Assembly: GCF_000588875.1 (NCBI RefSeq)
Contig: NZ_JEMV01000018.1
Span: forward strand, 1-64,000
DNA from: Sphingobium sp. Ant17
GTDB taxonomy: Bacteria > Pseudomonadota > Alphaproteobacteria > Sphingomonadales > Sphingomonadaceae
Direction of reading: 5' to 3'
DNA: 64,000 bases
Shown: positions 8,629-18,227 of the stretch, one piece after another
Position numbering within the stretch: the first letter of the stretch is position 1
How the letters are laid out: each line of letters begins with the position of its first letter
Translations under genes and position numbers: made by a program
The notes under the pieces: model-generated
The model's database searches: none
Seen by the model: only the letters and a program-made list of their open reading frames with translations
Told to the model about the DNA's origin: nothing

Positions 8629-10074
8629 TCAATCGGCAAGGCGGAGCTGGAGCGGGTCCAAGCCATAGTCGGTCAGCTTCTTGCGCAGCGTGTTGCGATT
8701 GATGCCGAGCAATCCTGCGGCGCGAATTTGATTGCCATCGACGCTGGACAGTACCTCCTGCAACAGGATCGGCTCGATCACCCCCAGCAGATCATCATGC
8801 AGACTGCGATTGGTTTGGCCCAGCCCGATGCCCAGTTGCCGCTTGGCCCAATCGCGCACCGCATGCACCAGATGGTCGGCCGGGGCGGCATAGTCGGCGG
8901 GCACAGCGTCCATGGGCAGCATGTTGCGCAGGATATCGGCCGTGATGATATTTTCGCGACTCAGCACCGACAGTCGCTGCATCATATTCTGCAATTCGCG
9001 GACATTGCCCGGCCAGTGGTAGGCCATCAGTAGCTGCGCCGCATCGTCCGCCAGCGTCTTGCGTGGCAGTCCCTCCTGCGCCGCGCGTTCCAGGAAATGA
9101 CGCGCAAGCAGGATCACATCCTCGCGCCGTTCGCGCAAAGCGGGCAAAGCGATCGGTACGACATTGAGGCGATAGTAAAGATCCTGCCGAAACCGGTTGT
9201 CCTCGATCAGCGGCGGCAGATCCTTGTTAGTCGCGGCGATGATGCGGACATTGACCCGCACCGGCTTGGACCCGCCCACCGTCGTCACCTCGCCCGATTG
9301 CAGGACGCGTAGCAGCCGCGTCTGCGCCTCCATCGGCATATCGCCAATCTCGTCGAGGAACAGGGTGCCGCCCTGCGCCTGCTCGAACTTGCCGGCGGTG
9401 CGGGCATGGGCGCCGGTAAACGCCCCCTTTTCATAACCGAACAATTCCGCCTCGATCAGCTCGCGCGGGATCGCCGCCATATTGATCGCGATGAAGGGCC
9501 GCGTGCGCCGCTGGCCCAGGCTATGGATCGCTTCGGCCACCAATTCCTTGCCCGTGCCCGATTCGCCCAGGACGAGGATCGACAGGTCATTGGAAAGCAC
9601 CCGCGCGATGGTCCGATATACCTCCTGCATCGCCGGTGACCGACCTACCAGCGGCAGGCCGTCATGCGGCAGGCCGATATCGCCCTCTTCCTCCGGCGCG
9701 CTCTGCCGCGTGCCGAGCGCATCGGCCACGGCGCGGGTCAATTCGTTCAGGTCGAACGGCTTGGGCAGATATTCGAACGCGCCCTTTTCGGTCGCGCGGA
9801 TCGCGGTGTTGAGCGTATTTTGCGCGGACAGGATGATGACATTGAGGTCGGGGCGATCAGCGATGATCTCCGCCACTCCTTCCAACCCATCGCCATCGGG
9901 CAGCATGACGTCCGTGATCAGGATATCGGGCCGAAAACTGTCCATCAATGCCGCCCGCTCGCGGATCGATGCGGCGGTCTTCACCTTATGCCCCTGCCGC
10001 CGCAGCGCCTCGCCCACCACCACGCAGATGGCGGGATCGTCATCCACGACCAGAACGGTTCCCGTCGCCGCCAT
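8629..10074 (-). CDS. ntrC: Nitrogen regulator NtrC
   Basis: 481 aa. Receiver domain with Asp55 (ILITDVMLPDGDG), AAA+ domain with GESGTGKE, an intact GAFTGA loop (EKGAFTGAHAR) and GGTLFLDEIGDM, and a C-terminal Fis-type helix-turn-helix (IRAAGLLGINRNTLRKKL). Phosphorylated NtrC activates sigma54 promoters of nitrogen-assimilation genes. Its start codon overlaps the ntrB stop, so the two are coupled. The contrast with neighbouring NtrX, which lacks GAFTGA, is clear in this window. Confidence 0.96.
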   Translation of the reverse strand: MAATGTVLVVDDDPAICVVVGEALRRQGHKVKTAASIRERAALMDSFRPDILITDVMLPDGDGLEGVAEIIADRPDLNVIILSAQNTLNTAIRATEKGAFEYLPKPFDLNELTRAVADALGTRQSAPEEEGDIGLPHDGLPLVGRSPAMQEVYRTIARVLSNDLSILVLGESGTGKELVAEAIHSLGQRRTRPFIAINMAAIPRELIEAELFGYEKGAFTGAHARTAGKFEQAQGGTLFLDEIGDMPMEAQTRLLRVLQSGEVTTVGGSKPVRVNVRIIAATNKDLPPLIEDNRFRQDLYYRLNVVPIALPALRERREDVILLARHFLERAAQEGLPRKTLADDAAQLLMAYHWPGNVRELQNMMQRLSVLSRENIITADILRNMLPMDAVPADYAAPADHLVHAVRDWAKRQLGIGLGQTNRSLHDDLLGVIEPILLQEVLSSVDGNQIRAAGLLGINRNTLRKKLTDYGLDPLQLRLAD

Positions 10075-11183
10075 CAGCCCATGCCCATCGGCAGGAGGAT
10101 GCGGAACGTTGATTCGCCGGCATCGGCATCGCGCGAATATTGGACGAAGCCGCTCATGTCGCGGACCAGCTTGTCGACCAGCGCCAGCCCCAGCCCCTGC
10201 CCGTCCCGCTTGCCGGTGATGAAGGGATTGAACAAATGATCCAGAATATGTTCGGGAACGCCCGGCCCATTGTCCACGACGACGATCTCGATCGGCAGGA
10301 CCGCACTCCCCTTGCCCCCACCCATCACCACGGACACGCCATGACGAAAGGCGGTCTCGACGCGGATGCGCGGATTTTCCACATGTTCCAGCGCCTCGGC
10401 AGCATTTTTCAGCAGGTTGATCATCACCTGCACCAAGGCATCCTCATTGATGTTGGCAAATGGCAAGGACGGGTCATAATGTTTTATGATCTTTACATGT
10501 CTTGCAAACCCCGCCGCAGCGATCCCCGCCGCCCGGTCGATCAGCGGATAGATATTGCCGGGGCGACATTCCAGCGTCCGGTCAGTGGTAAAATCCTGCA
10601 TCCGATCGATCAGCGCGGCGATGCGATCGACCTCGTTGCAGATCAGTTGGGTCAGCGCGCTGTCGCGCCCATCTTGCCCGGATTCAAGCAGTTGCGCCGC
10701 GCCTCTGATACCCGATAACGGGTTCTTGATCTCATGCGCCAGGATCGCCGCCGCGCCCATGGCCGACCGCGCGCCCCCCGACGTACCGCGATGACCGATC
10801 TTGCGCGCCTGGCTTTGTGCATGGAGCGACACGACCCGCCAACCTTCATGATCGATGATCGGCGAGATCATCAGATCGACCTCCATCTCGGCGGTGCGCC
10901 CGGCATGGACCTTGATGTCATAGGCCGCGATCGGCTTGTTGCTGTGCCAGATATCGAAGCGCGCGCCTGCCTCCGCAATGCGGATGGTCCGCGCCACATC
11001 GCTGTCGACAATCGCAGACCGTGCCATGTTGAGCAATGTCTCGGCGCTGACATTGGCCTCGGCAATGCTGTTGTCCGGCCGCACCAGCAGCGTCGCGACC
11101 GGCAACGCCGTCATCTGGTCGCTGAGCGATGGTCCGTCCTGCTGCAAGCGAAGCGGCGGGACGACCGTCATGACAACGGTCAT
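10074..11183 (-). CDS. ntrB: Nitrogen sensor kinase NtrB
   Basis: 369 aa, with no membrane segment, as expected for the cytosolic NtrB. An N-terminal PAS-like region precedes HisKA with [20 protein letters not shown] (the His is the phosphorylation site) and a HATPase end with VVDNGPGVP and GQGLGLALV. It phosphorylates and dephosphorylates NtrC under PII control. It overlaps dusB upstream by the ATGA arrangement and ntrC downstream, so dusB-ntrB-ntrC form one coupled unit. Confidence 0.95.
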   Translation of the reverse strand: MTVVMTVVPPLRLQQDGPSLSDQMTALPVATLLVRPDNSIAEANVSAETLLNMARSAIVDSDVARTIRIAEAGARFDIWHSNKPIAAYDIKVHAGRTAEMEVDLMISPIIDHEGWRVVSLHAQSQARKIGHRGTSGGARSAMGAAAILAHEIKNPLSGIRGAAQLLESGQDGRDSALTQLICNEVDRIAALIDRMQDFTTDRTLECRPGNIYPLIDRAAGIAAAGFARHVKIIKHYDPSLPFANINEDALVQVMINLLKNAAEALEHVENPRIRVETAFRHGVSVVMGGGKGSAVLPIEIVVVDNGPGVPEHILDHLFNPFITGKRDGQGLGLALVDKLVRDMSGFVQYSRDADAGESTFRILLPMGMG

Positions 11184-12202
11184 GCGGCCTGGCGCAGGCT
11201 ATCGGCATCCGCACCGCTGGCGATCAGCGGCTCATAGAAACCGGCCAGCATGTCGAGCACCTTGTCCGCATCGGGTTCCTGGTTCACCGCATGGCGGAAC
11301 TCGGCCGATCCGGTCAGCCCCTTGGTGTACCAGCCGATATGTTTGCGCGCCATGTTGACGCCGGTATGGTTATCATAATGGTCGAGCATCGCCTTATAAT
11401 GGCCTATGATCGCATGATATTGTTCTTCCAGCGTGGGGTCGGGAATGCGCTCGCCCCGTTCCAGCCAGGCCATGACCTGCCCGATCAACCAAGGCCGCCC
11501 ATAGGCACCGCGCCCGATCATCACGCCATCCGCGCCGCTCTGATCCAGCGCCATATCGGCATCCTCGATCGAGCAGATGTCGCCATTGGCGATCACCGGC
11601 AGCTTCACGGCATCCTTGACCGATCGGATGAAGGACCAGTCGGCGCTGCCCTTGTACATCTGGCACCGGGTCCGCCCATGGACGGTGATCAGCTTCGCAC
11701 CCAGATCCTCCGCGATGTGCGCCAGTTCGGGCGCGTTCAGGCTGCTATGGTCCCAGCCCATCCGCATCTTCACGGTCACCGGCACGTCCATCGCCTCGAC
11801 CGTCGCCTTGATCAGCGCAGCGGCGAGCGGCAGGTCGCGCATCAGCGCGCTGCCCGCATCGCCATTGACGACCTTCTTGACCGGGCAGCCCATATTGATG
11901 TCGATGATCGCCGCCCCCCGATCGGCGTTCAGCTTGGCGGCCTCGGCCATTTCGGTCGGTGAACAGCCAGCCAATTGCATCGACACCGGCTCTTCCAACG
12001 GATGCCAGGCCGCCTTTTGCAGCGATTGGCGCGTCTCGCGGATCATCGCAGCGGTCGCGATCATCTCGGTCACGTTGAGACCGCAGCCATAGCGGCGGAC
12101 CAGCGTGCGGAACGGCATATCGGTCACGCCCGTCATCGGCGCAAGAACGACCGGCGTGGCGATGGTCACTGGACCGATGGAGATGGGGGAAAGCCTGGAC
12201 AT
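11180..12202 (-). CDS. dusB: tRNA-dihydrouridine synthase DusB (NifR3)
   Basis: 340 aa flavoenzyme that reduces uridine to dihydrouridine in the tRNA D-loop using NADPH. The family motifs are present: [12 protein letters not shown] at the N-terminus, [20 protein letters not shown] with the catalytic Cys, [21 protein letters not shown] and VIANGDI, then [14 protein letters not shown]. It heads the ntr operon, the classical nifR3-ntrBC arrangement in alphaproteobacteria. It is divergent from ispDF with about 110 bp between the starts. Confidence 0.96.
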   Translation of the reverse strand: MSRLSPISIGPVTIATPVVLAPMTGVTDMPFRTLVRRYGCGLNVTEMIATAAMIRETRQSLQKAAWHPLEEPVSMQLAGCSPTEMAEAAKLNADRGAAIIDINMGCPVKKVVNGDAGSALMRDLPLAAALIKATVEAMDVPVTVKMRMGWDHSSLNAPELAHIAEDLGAKLITVHGRTRCQMYKGSADWSFIRSVKDAVKLPVIANGDICSIEDADMALDQSGADGVMIGRGAYGRPWLIGQVMAWLERGERIPDPTLEEQYHAIIGHYKAMLDHYDNHTGVNMARKHIGWYTKGLTGSAEFRHAVNQEPDADKVLDMLAGFYEPLIASGADADSLRQAA

Positions 12203-12312
12203 AAACTCTGATGCTACTGCCTAAAAAACAGGCAGGCCATAGCCGAAATGGGATGGGTCGGCAAGGGATGGGGTCTGGCGGCCCTCCCGGCACTCGGCTA
12301 TGCGCTGACACC

Positions 12313-13481
12313 ATGACCGAAAACAGCAAGACCATCGCCCTGCTCGTCGCGGCGGGTCAGGGTAACCGGGCCGGTGGCGACACGCCCAAGCAATTTCGCC
12401 TGGTGGCGGGCAAGGCCGTGTTGGCCCATGCCTATGACGCGCTTGCGGCGCATGGCGGGATGGATGCGATCCATATCGTGCTGGGCGCAGGGCAGGAAGA
12501 CACGGCCCGCAACCTGCTCGGCGATCGGGCGGCATCCTTCATCGAAGGCGCTGACAGTCGACGCGGATCCGTGCGCGCCGGGCTGGAGTCGATTGCAGCG
12601 ATGGGCGGCGCAGAGCGGGTGTTGATCCACGACGCCGCGCGGCCGTTCCTGCCCGGCGCAGTGATCGACCGGCTGCTCCACGCGCTGGACGGGGCACCGG
12701 GCGCTATCCCTGCGTTGCCTGTCGCCGATACGCTGGTGCGGGGCATGGACGGACGCATCGCCGATGGCGTACCCCGCGACGGACTGTTCCGGGTGCAGAC
12801 GCCCCAGGCGTTCCGCTTCGCCACGATCATGGCGGCGCACCGGGCTTGGGATGTGGCGCGCGAAGCCACGGACGACGCGCAGATTCTCCGCGCGGCGGGC
12901 CATGACGTCATGATGGTGGACGGCGATGAAGGACTGGAAAAATTGACCTATCCCCAGGATTTTGCGCGCGCTGAAGCCCGGCTCGCGCCAGCGATGACCG
13001 TGCGCGTCGGCATGGGCTATGACGTCCACCGTCTGGCGGCGGACGAATTATTATGGCTGGGCGGCGTGCTCGTGCCGCATGATCGCGGGCTCGCCGGACA
13101 TAGTGATGCCGACGTCGCCCTGCACGCCATCGTCGATGCGCTGCTCGGCGCGCTGGCGGAAGGCGATATCGGCAGCCATTTCCCGCCTTCCGACGCGCAA
13201 TGGCGCGGCGCCTCGTCCGATCGCTTCCTCGCCTATGCGGGCGAGCGGGTGGTCGCGCGCGGTGGGCGGATCGATCATATTGATCTCACCATCATCTGCG
13301 AAGCGCCCAAGATCGGCCCGCATCGCGACGCCATGCGAACCCGCATCGCCACCATCCTTGCGGTGCCGATCGACCGGGTGAGCGTCAAGGCGACCACCAC
13401 CGAGCGGCTGGCTTTGCCGGGCGGCGCGAAGGTATTGCGGCGCAGGCGGTTGCCACCCTCTCCCTTCCCGCGCTATCCTGA
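12313..13481 (+). CDS. ispDF: Bifunctional IspD/IspF isoprenoid enzyme (one frameshift)
   Basis: Fused CDP-ME synthase (IspD, about residues 1-225) and MECDP synthase (IspF, about 232-389) of the MEP pathway to isoprenoids. IspD motifs: LLVAAGQGNRAGG with DTPKQF, and VLIHDAARPF. IspF motifs: GMGYDVHRL and GHSDADVALHAI (metal ligands Asp/His). At 13409-13412 one G is missing (ERLA in place of ERLGFAGRREGIAAQ). Without the correction the frame runs on into the next gene and creates an artificial fusion with pncC. With the base restored it ends in TLSLPALS with TGA at 13479-13481 and is 389 aa, the usual size. Confidence 0.93.
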
Positions 13482-13485
13482 CGCC

Positions 13486-14004
13486 ATGACCGATACACTC
13501 CTCCCGACCGCTCTGGTCGAACTGGCCGAAAAGGTCATCATCGCCAACCGACGCGCGGGACGTACAATCGCCGTGGCGGAAAGCTGCACCGGCGGGTTGG
13601 TCTCGGCCGCCTTGACCGAGATTGCAGGATCATCCGACGTGTTCGAGGCGGGTTTCGTAACCTATTCGAACAATATGAAGGCCGAAATCCTCAAAGTGTC
13701 GCATGATGTTTTGGAGACCTTCGGTGCGGTCTCGATCGCTACGGCCTGGGCCATGGCGCAAGGGGCGCTCAAGCAAAGCCGTGCCCATGTCGCCGTCGCC
13801 ATCACCGGCGTCGCCGGGCCTGGCGGCGGGACCGAACAGAAGCCCGTCGGCACTGTCGTCTTCGCGCGTGCCGAACGGGGCGGCAGTCCCGATAAGATCG
13901 TCGCGGACCTGCGCCATTTCGGCGATATGGGCCGCGGCGGAGTCCGGCTTCAGGCGGCGTTATGCGCGCTAGAACTGCTGCTGCCCGACTCGCCCGCACC
14001 ATAA
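13486..14004 (+). CDS. pncC: CinA-family nicotinamide-nucleotide amidohydrolase
   Basis: 172 aa, matching the stand-alone CinA C-terminal domain. These enzymes deamidate NMN in the pyridine-nucleotide salvage cycle. Diagnostic motifs are AESCTGGLVSAALTEIAGSS (with the catalytic Ser), VTYSNNMK and ITGVAGPGGGTEQKPVGTV. It starts four bases after the ispDF stop and is probably co-transcribed. The last 55 bp overlap the 3' end of convergent ratA. Confidence 0.9.
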   Translation: MTDTLLPTALVELAEKVIIANRRAGRTIAVAESCTGGLVSAALTEIAGSSDVFEAGFVTYSNNMKAEILKVSHDVLETFGAVSIATAWAMAQGALKQSRAHVAVAITGVAGPGGGTEQKPVGTVVFARAERGGSPDKIVADLRHFGDMGRGGVRLQAALCALELLLPDSPAP

Positions 14005-14426
14005 AGTACGGCGGCACGGGTTTCGAAGGCGCCGATCATCTTGCGCAACGCCCGGTCGAACACTTGGCCTGCGAGCATTTCGAACAAGCGGTTCTTGAAT
14101 TCGAACTCGACCTCGAAATCCACCAATACCCCGCCCTGCCCGTCATCGCGGAAGCGCCATTCATTGTGCAGATGCTTGAGCGGCCCGTCCATATAATCGA
14201 CCCGGACATGATCGGGCCGATGCTTGTGAACGCGCGAGGTGAAGCTTTCCTTGATCCCCTTGAACCCCACGATCATGTCGGCAACCATGTCCGCTTCGCT
14301 GTCCGATCGAACGCGGATCGCGCTGACCCAGGGCAGAAATTCGGGGTAAGCCTCCACATTGGATACCAGATCGAACATCTGGGTCGGGGTGTAGGGGAGA
14401 TGGCGGGTTTCGCTGTGCTTGGGCAT
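13950..14426 (-). CDS. RatA/COQ10-type START-domain protein
   Basis: 158 aa SRPBCC-fold protein: HLPYTPTQMFDLVSNVEAYP at the N-terminus, then FLPWVSAIRV, and FEFKNRLFEMLAGQVFDRAL near the end. The family includes yeast Coq10 (ubiquinone binding) and E. coli RatA (reported to inhibit 70S association). In alphaproteobacteria the ubiquinone-related role is the more likely, but this is inference. It follows lipA by seven bases on the same strand. The extreme C-terminus is Ser-rich and overlaps pncC. Confidence 0.88.
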   Translation of the reverse strand: MPKHSETRHLPYTPTQMFDLVSNVEAYPEFLPWVSAIRVRSDSEADMVADMIVGFKGIKESFTSRVHKHRPDHVRVDYMDGPLKHLHNEWRFRDDGQGGVLVDFEVEFEFKNRLFEMLAGQVFDRALRKMIGAFETRAAVLYGAGESGSSSSSAHNAA

Positions 14427-14433
14427 ATAGCGT

Positions 14434-15368
14434 TCAGGCCTTCACGGCCGTCTTGGCCAGCTTCGCTTCGCGCGCCGCGCGCATCTGCGCGAAATCCTCA
14501 CCGGCATGATAGCTGGATCGGGTCAGCGGCTGGACGCCACTTGAAGGAAGCCCTTGGCCCGCGCGATCGCGGCATAGCTGTTGAACGCCGCCGGGGTGAC
14601 GAACTCCATCACCTTGGTATGTTTGGGCGTGGGCTGCAGATATTGGCCCATCGTCAGGAAATCGATATCGGCCGACCGCATATCGTCCATCACCTGATGG
14701 ACTTCCAGCCGCTCTTCGCCCAGGCCCAGCATGATGCCCGATTTGGTGAAGATCGACGGATCGAGCCGCTTGACCGATTCAAGCAGGCGCAGCGACGCAT
14801 AATAGCGCGCACCGGGCCGGATGGTCGGATAGAGGCGCGGCACTGTTTCCAGATTATGATTATAGACATCCGGCCGCGCCGCGACGATCATCTCGACCGC
14901 CCGCTCATGCTTGTTGCGGAAGTCCGGGGTCAATATCTCGATCGTTGTGTTGGGCGTCGTCCGGCGCAGCGCCTCGATCACCTTGACGAATTGCGACGCG
15001 CCGCCATCGGGCAGGTCGTCGCGATCGACCGAGGTGATGACGATATGCTCCAGCCCCATCTCCGCCGACGCGTCGGCCAGATTTTGCGGCTCATTGACAT
15101 CCACCTTGCGCGGCATACCCGTCTTGACGTTGCAGAAGGCGCAGGCGCGGGTGCAGACATCGCCCAGGATCATGACGGTCGCATGTTTCTTCGACCAGCA
15201 TTCGCCGATATTGGGGCAGGCGGCCTCCTCGCATACCGTCGCCAGACCTTTGTCTCGCATCAACTTGCGCGTCTGATGATAGGCGGGGCTGGTAGGCGCC
15301 TTGACGCGGATCCAGTCGGGCTTACGCATGCGCTGGCTGGGCTCGGTTATGGGTGCGATGTCGTTCAT
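14434..15368 (-). CDS. lipA: Lipoyl synthase LipA (one frameshift near the C-terminus)
   Basis: Radical-SAM enzyme inserting two sulfurs into protein-bound octanoate. The auxiliary cluster motif [12 protein letters not shown] and the radical-SAM motif [10 protein letters not shown] are both present, as are [10 protein letters not shown] and MLGLGE. At 14527-14531 a base is lost: one frame stops at QVASSR, the other continues [13 protein letters not shown], giving the typical RSSY-HA end and 311 aa in all. The start at MNDIAPI (15368) is preferred to an ATG seven codons upstream. It is upstream of ratA on the same strand, a common pair. Confidence 0.93.
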
Positions 15369-15433
15369 TTGTCCCAGATAGCGATGCAAGGCCGGTCTTG
15401 CCAGTGTTGATATTGTCGGGCAAACCCCCTGCC

Positions 15434-16072
15434 ATGACCGATTTTACCGACATGCTCGCAGGCTATCGCCGCTTCCGCGAAACCGGATGGGCGCAACAGC
15501 GCGGCCGATGGGATGAATTGAATGAGGGGCAAAGCCCCCGCGTCATGGTGATCGCCTGCTCCGACAGCCGGGTCGACCCGACCCAGATTTTCGACAGCAG
15601 CCCCGGTGAAATCTTTGTCGTCCGCAACGTCGCCGCTCTTGTGCCCCCGTTCGAAACGACCCCGGGCCATCATGGCGTGTCGGCGGCGCTGGAATTTGCG
15701 GTGCAGGTGCTCAAGGTCGGCGAGATCGTCGTCATGGGCCACGGCAGGTGCGGCGGTTGCAAGGCCGCGCTCAGCCACGATCTGAAAGACGCGGAACCGG
15801 GCGACGGCGGATTTATTCATGCCTGGATCGAACTGCTCGACGATGCGCGCGAGACGGTGATTGCTGCCCATGGCGACGAACGTAGCGACGAAGTCGAACG
15901 GGCGATGGAGCAGGAGGCGGTGAAGGTCAGCCTCGCCAATCTGCGCACCTTCCCCTGCGTCCGGTCCAAGGAGCGCGAGGGCGAATTGAAACTCGTCGGT
16001 GCGTTTTTCGCCATTGCCGATGGCCAGTTGCACGTGATGGACGACCAAAGCGGCATTTTCTCGCCCGCCTGA
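15434..16072 (+). CDS. Beta-class carbonic anhydrase
   Basis: 212 aa. It interconverts CO2 and bicarbonate with zinc bound by Cys42, His103 and Cys106; the Asp44/Arg46 dyad is in ACSDSRVDP and the last two ligands in [20 protein letters not shown] is also typical. There is no signal peptide, so it is cytosolic. The start at 15434 is chosen because the family N-terminus ([14 protein letters not shown]) begins there; codons upstream in frame overlap lipA and are not family-like. It is followed 10 bp later by the NYN gene. Confidence 0.94.
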   Translation: MTDFTDMLAGYRRFRETGWAQQRGRWDELNEGQSPRVMVIACSDSRVDPTQIFDSSPGEIFVVRNVAALVPPFETTPGHHGVSAALEFAVQVLKVGEIVVMGHGRCGGCKAALSHDLKDAEPGDGGFIHAWIELLDDARETVIAAHGDERSDEVERAMEQEAVKVSLANLRTFPCVRSKEREGELKLVGAFFAIADGQLHVMDDQSGIFSPA

Positions 16073-16082
16073 AAGGATTGAT

Positions 16083-16898
16083 ATGGCGTCGACACGCGAT
16101 GGCAGCGGCAATATCGCCCTGCTGATAGACGCCGACAATGCGTCCGCCGCGCATTTCGATCCGGTGATGACCGTCCTGGCCGAACTCGGCACGGTCAATA
16201 TCCGCCGCGCCTATGGCAATTGGAGCAAGACCACGCTCAAGACCTGGGCCGCGCTCTCGGTCGCGCAGGCGATTGAGCCGCAACAGCAGTTCGATTTGAC
16301 CAAGGGCAAGAACGCCACCGACATGAAGATGACGATCGACGCCATGGACCTGATGGCGTCGGGCCGCGTCGATGGCTTTGGCCTCATGTCGAGCGACAGC
16401 GATTTCACGCCGCTCGTTACCCGCATCCGGCAGCAGGGCATCCCGGTCTATGGCTTTGGCTCGGTCCAGACGCCTGAAGGCTTCCGGCGTGCCTGCACGC
16501 GTTTCATCGACGTTGCGGCATTGGCAGCGGCAGAAGTGCCGTTGAACAAGCCGGCGGCGAAGAAAACGACAGCAACTGCCGCAAAGTCGCCGCAAGCCAC
16601 AGAAAAAAGCACGCAGGCGAAAACCAGTCCGGCCAAAACCGCGCCACCCGCCCCGGTGGCGAAAAAGGCCGTGGACGAGGAAGTCATCAAATTGTTGATC
16701 GACGCCTATGGATCGGTCACCCGCGACGAACGCGGCTTCGTGCGGCTGGGATCGGTGGGCCAACTGGCCGGCAACCGCTCCAGCTTCGACGTGCGCAATT
16801 ACGGCTATAAGCGCCTGTCCGACCTGGTGCAGGACATTCCCAATTTCATCTCGGAAACGCGCGAGGGCGGACAGGTCTGGATCAAGCGGGTCAATTGA
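16083..16898 (+). CDS. NYN-domain putative RNase with C-terminal OST-HTH/LOTUS domain
   Basis: 271 aa. The N-terminal NYN (PIN-like nuclease) fold has LLIDADNAS (Asp16, Asp18), KNATDMKMTIDAMDLM (Asp80, Asp86) and SSDSDFTPLV (Asp105, Asp107), the acidic cluster of metal-dependent RNases. A low-complexity Ala/Lys/Thr linker (about 148-200) leads to an OST-HTH/LOTUS-like module (EVIKLLIDAYGSV through VRNYGYKRLSDLVQDIP), a putative RNA-binding part. The LabA/DUF88 group to which it belongs is widespread but poorly characterised; RNA decay is the best guess. AAAGGA precedes the ATG. Confidence 0.88.
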   Translation: MASTRDGSGNIALLIDADNASAAHFDPVMTVLAELGTVNIRRAYGNWSKTTLKTWAALSVAQAIEPQQQFDLTKGKNATDMKMTIDAMDLMASGRVDGFGLMSSDSDFTPLVTRIRQQGIPVYGFGSVQTPEGFRRACTRFIDVAALAAAEVPLNKPAAKKTTATAAKSPQATEKSTQAKTSPAKTAPPAPVAKKAVDEEVIKLLIDAYGSVTRDERGFVRLGSVGQLAGNRSSFDVRNYGYKRLSDLVQDIPNFISETREGGQVWIKRVN

Positions 16899-16943
16899 TC
16901 CGTCCGACTGAAAACCGCTACGCTACGGACAATCGGAAAAAAA

Positions 16944-16969
16944 GGGCCGGTCTTCGCAAAGACCGGCCC
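16944..16969. terminator. Bidirectional hairpin terminator
   Basis: GGGCCGGTCTT pairs with AAAGACCGGCCC around a CGC loop. Seven A residues to the left act as a T-run for the minus-strand gene at 17083-18210; a weaker T-rich stretch to the right serves the NYN gene. Confidence 0.8.
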
Positions 16970-17082
16970 GTAAAGTTTTAGGAGAGGATGCCTGAAAGGC
17001 ACCGTCTTCCTGCATTGATAGCGGTATCATGACAAATGCAAAGCGAAGAGGTACGGTTGCAAATATTGCAACCGTACTATGT

Positions 17083-18210
17083 TTACGCTTCGCCCCAAAT
17101 GGCCTTCGCCGTCCGCACGACGAGATCGAGCTTTGCCCGCTGTTCATCTGGCGTGATCGCATTGCCCTCTTCGGTGGAGGCAAAGCCGCACTGGGGCGCG
17201 ATGCCGAGCTGGTCGATATCGGCATATTTCGCTGCTTCCTCGATCTGGCGCTTCAAGCCATCGATCGGCTCCAGGTCAGGCACCTTGGTCGTGATGAAGC
17301 CGGGATAGACCCGCTGCTTGCCCTTGGCGAGGAAGCGCAGCGGCTCCAGACCCCCTGCCCGCTCGCTGTCATATTCCATGAAGAACAGATCGACGCCGGT
17401 CTGATTGAAGATGGCGTCCGCTGCCAGGTCATAGGCCCCTTCGGCCGCCCAGGTGGAGCGGAAATTGCCGCGGCACATATGCATCCCGATCAGCATGTCG
17501 GCCGGGCGATCCTTGATCGCGTCCTGCATCATGCGGGCATAAGCGGTGATCAGCCAGTCGGGATCGATGCCTTCGGCGACCTTTTGCGCGCGATGCTTGG
17601 GATCGCAGAGATAGGCGAAAAAGATATCGTCCATCTGCAGATAGCGACAACCTGCATCATAAAAAGCCTGGACCGCCTTGGCATAGGTTGCCGACAGGTC
17701 CGCAAATAGCGCACCGAGATCGGCATATTCGGGGACGCGAATATCCTCCTTCGCGGTCCGAAAATGGCAGCAGCTGGGGCCTGGGATCGAAATCTTCGGC
17801 GTCACGCTGGTTGTTTTTGCCAGGAACCGGAAATGGTCGAGCATTGGATGATCCGCGGGGAAGTCCAGCTTCCCCGTGATGACTGGGAAAGTCGGCCGCA
17901 ATTTGACGCCATGAAACTGCGCACCCTCTTCCGGGTCGCGCTGCTCCAGGTCGAACCCGGTAAGCCCGCCCATGAAATCATAATGCCAAAAAGACCGGCG
18001 AATTTCCCCGTCGGTCACGACCTTCAGACCAACGGATTCCTGCATTTTGACCGCTTCGACGATCCCGGCATCTTCGATCGCGGTCAATTCCGCGCGCGAA
18101 ATGCGCCCCTCTTCGAAAAAACGCCTTTCGCGCAGCGGTAACAGCAGCCGGCCGCAGCAGCGAGCGACATGGTCGGCGCGGAACGGAGGAGTAGAGTTGG
18201 TCATCGTCAA
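17083..18210 (-). CDS. MetE C-terminal-like (cobalamin-independent) methyltransferase
   Basis: 375 aa, similar to single-domain relatives of methionine synthase MetE (YxjG/YxjH type). Zinc-site candidates are HMCRGN, MEYDSE and PQCGFAST; GPSCCHFRT and YLQMDDIFFAYLCD are also typical. These proteins transfer methyl groups to a thiol acceptor, but the donor is not certain. Residues about 18-31 read as nonsense (ARCCGRLLLPLRERR). A missing C at about 18165 and an extra A in the A6 run at 18116-18121 cancel out; corrected, the region reads HVGSLLRPAAVTAARKAFF, the normal family start. It is a stand-alone gene with a terminator downstream. Confidence 0.8.
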   Translation of the reverse strand: MTMTNSTPPFRADHVARCCGRLLLPLRERRFFEEGRISRAELTAIEDAGIVEAVKMQESVGLKVVTDGEIRRSFWHYDFMGGLTGFDLEQRDPEEGAQFHGVKLRPTFPVITGKLDFPADHPMLDHFRFLAKTTSVTPKISIPGPSCCHFRTAKEDIRVPEYADLGALFADLSATYAKAVQAFYDAGCRYLQMDDIFFAYLCDPKHRAQKVAEGIDPDWLITAYARMMQDAIKDRPADMLIGMHMCRGNFRSTWAAEGAYDLAADAIFNQTGVDLFFMEYDSERAGGLEPLRFLAKGKQRVYPGFITTKVPDLEPIDGLKRQIEEAAKYADIDQLGIAPQCGFASTEEGNAITPDEQRAKLDLVVRTAKAIWGEA

Positions 18211-18227
18211 AAATCCGTGATGCGCGA

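Noticed and set aside
12211..14004. A natural IspD-IspF-CinA triple fusion
   Set aside because: One restored G gives a normal IspF end, a stop codon and a separate ATG for pncC.
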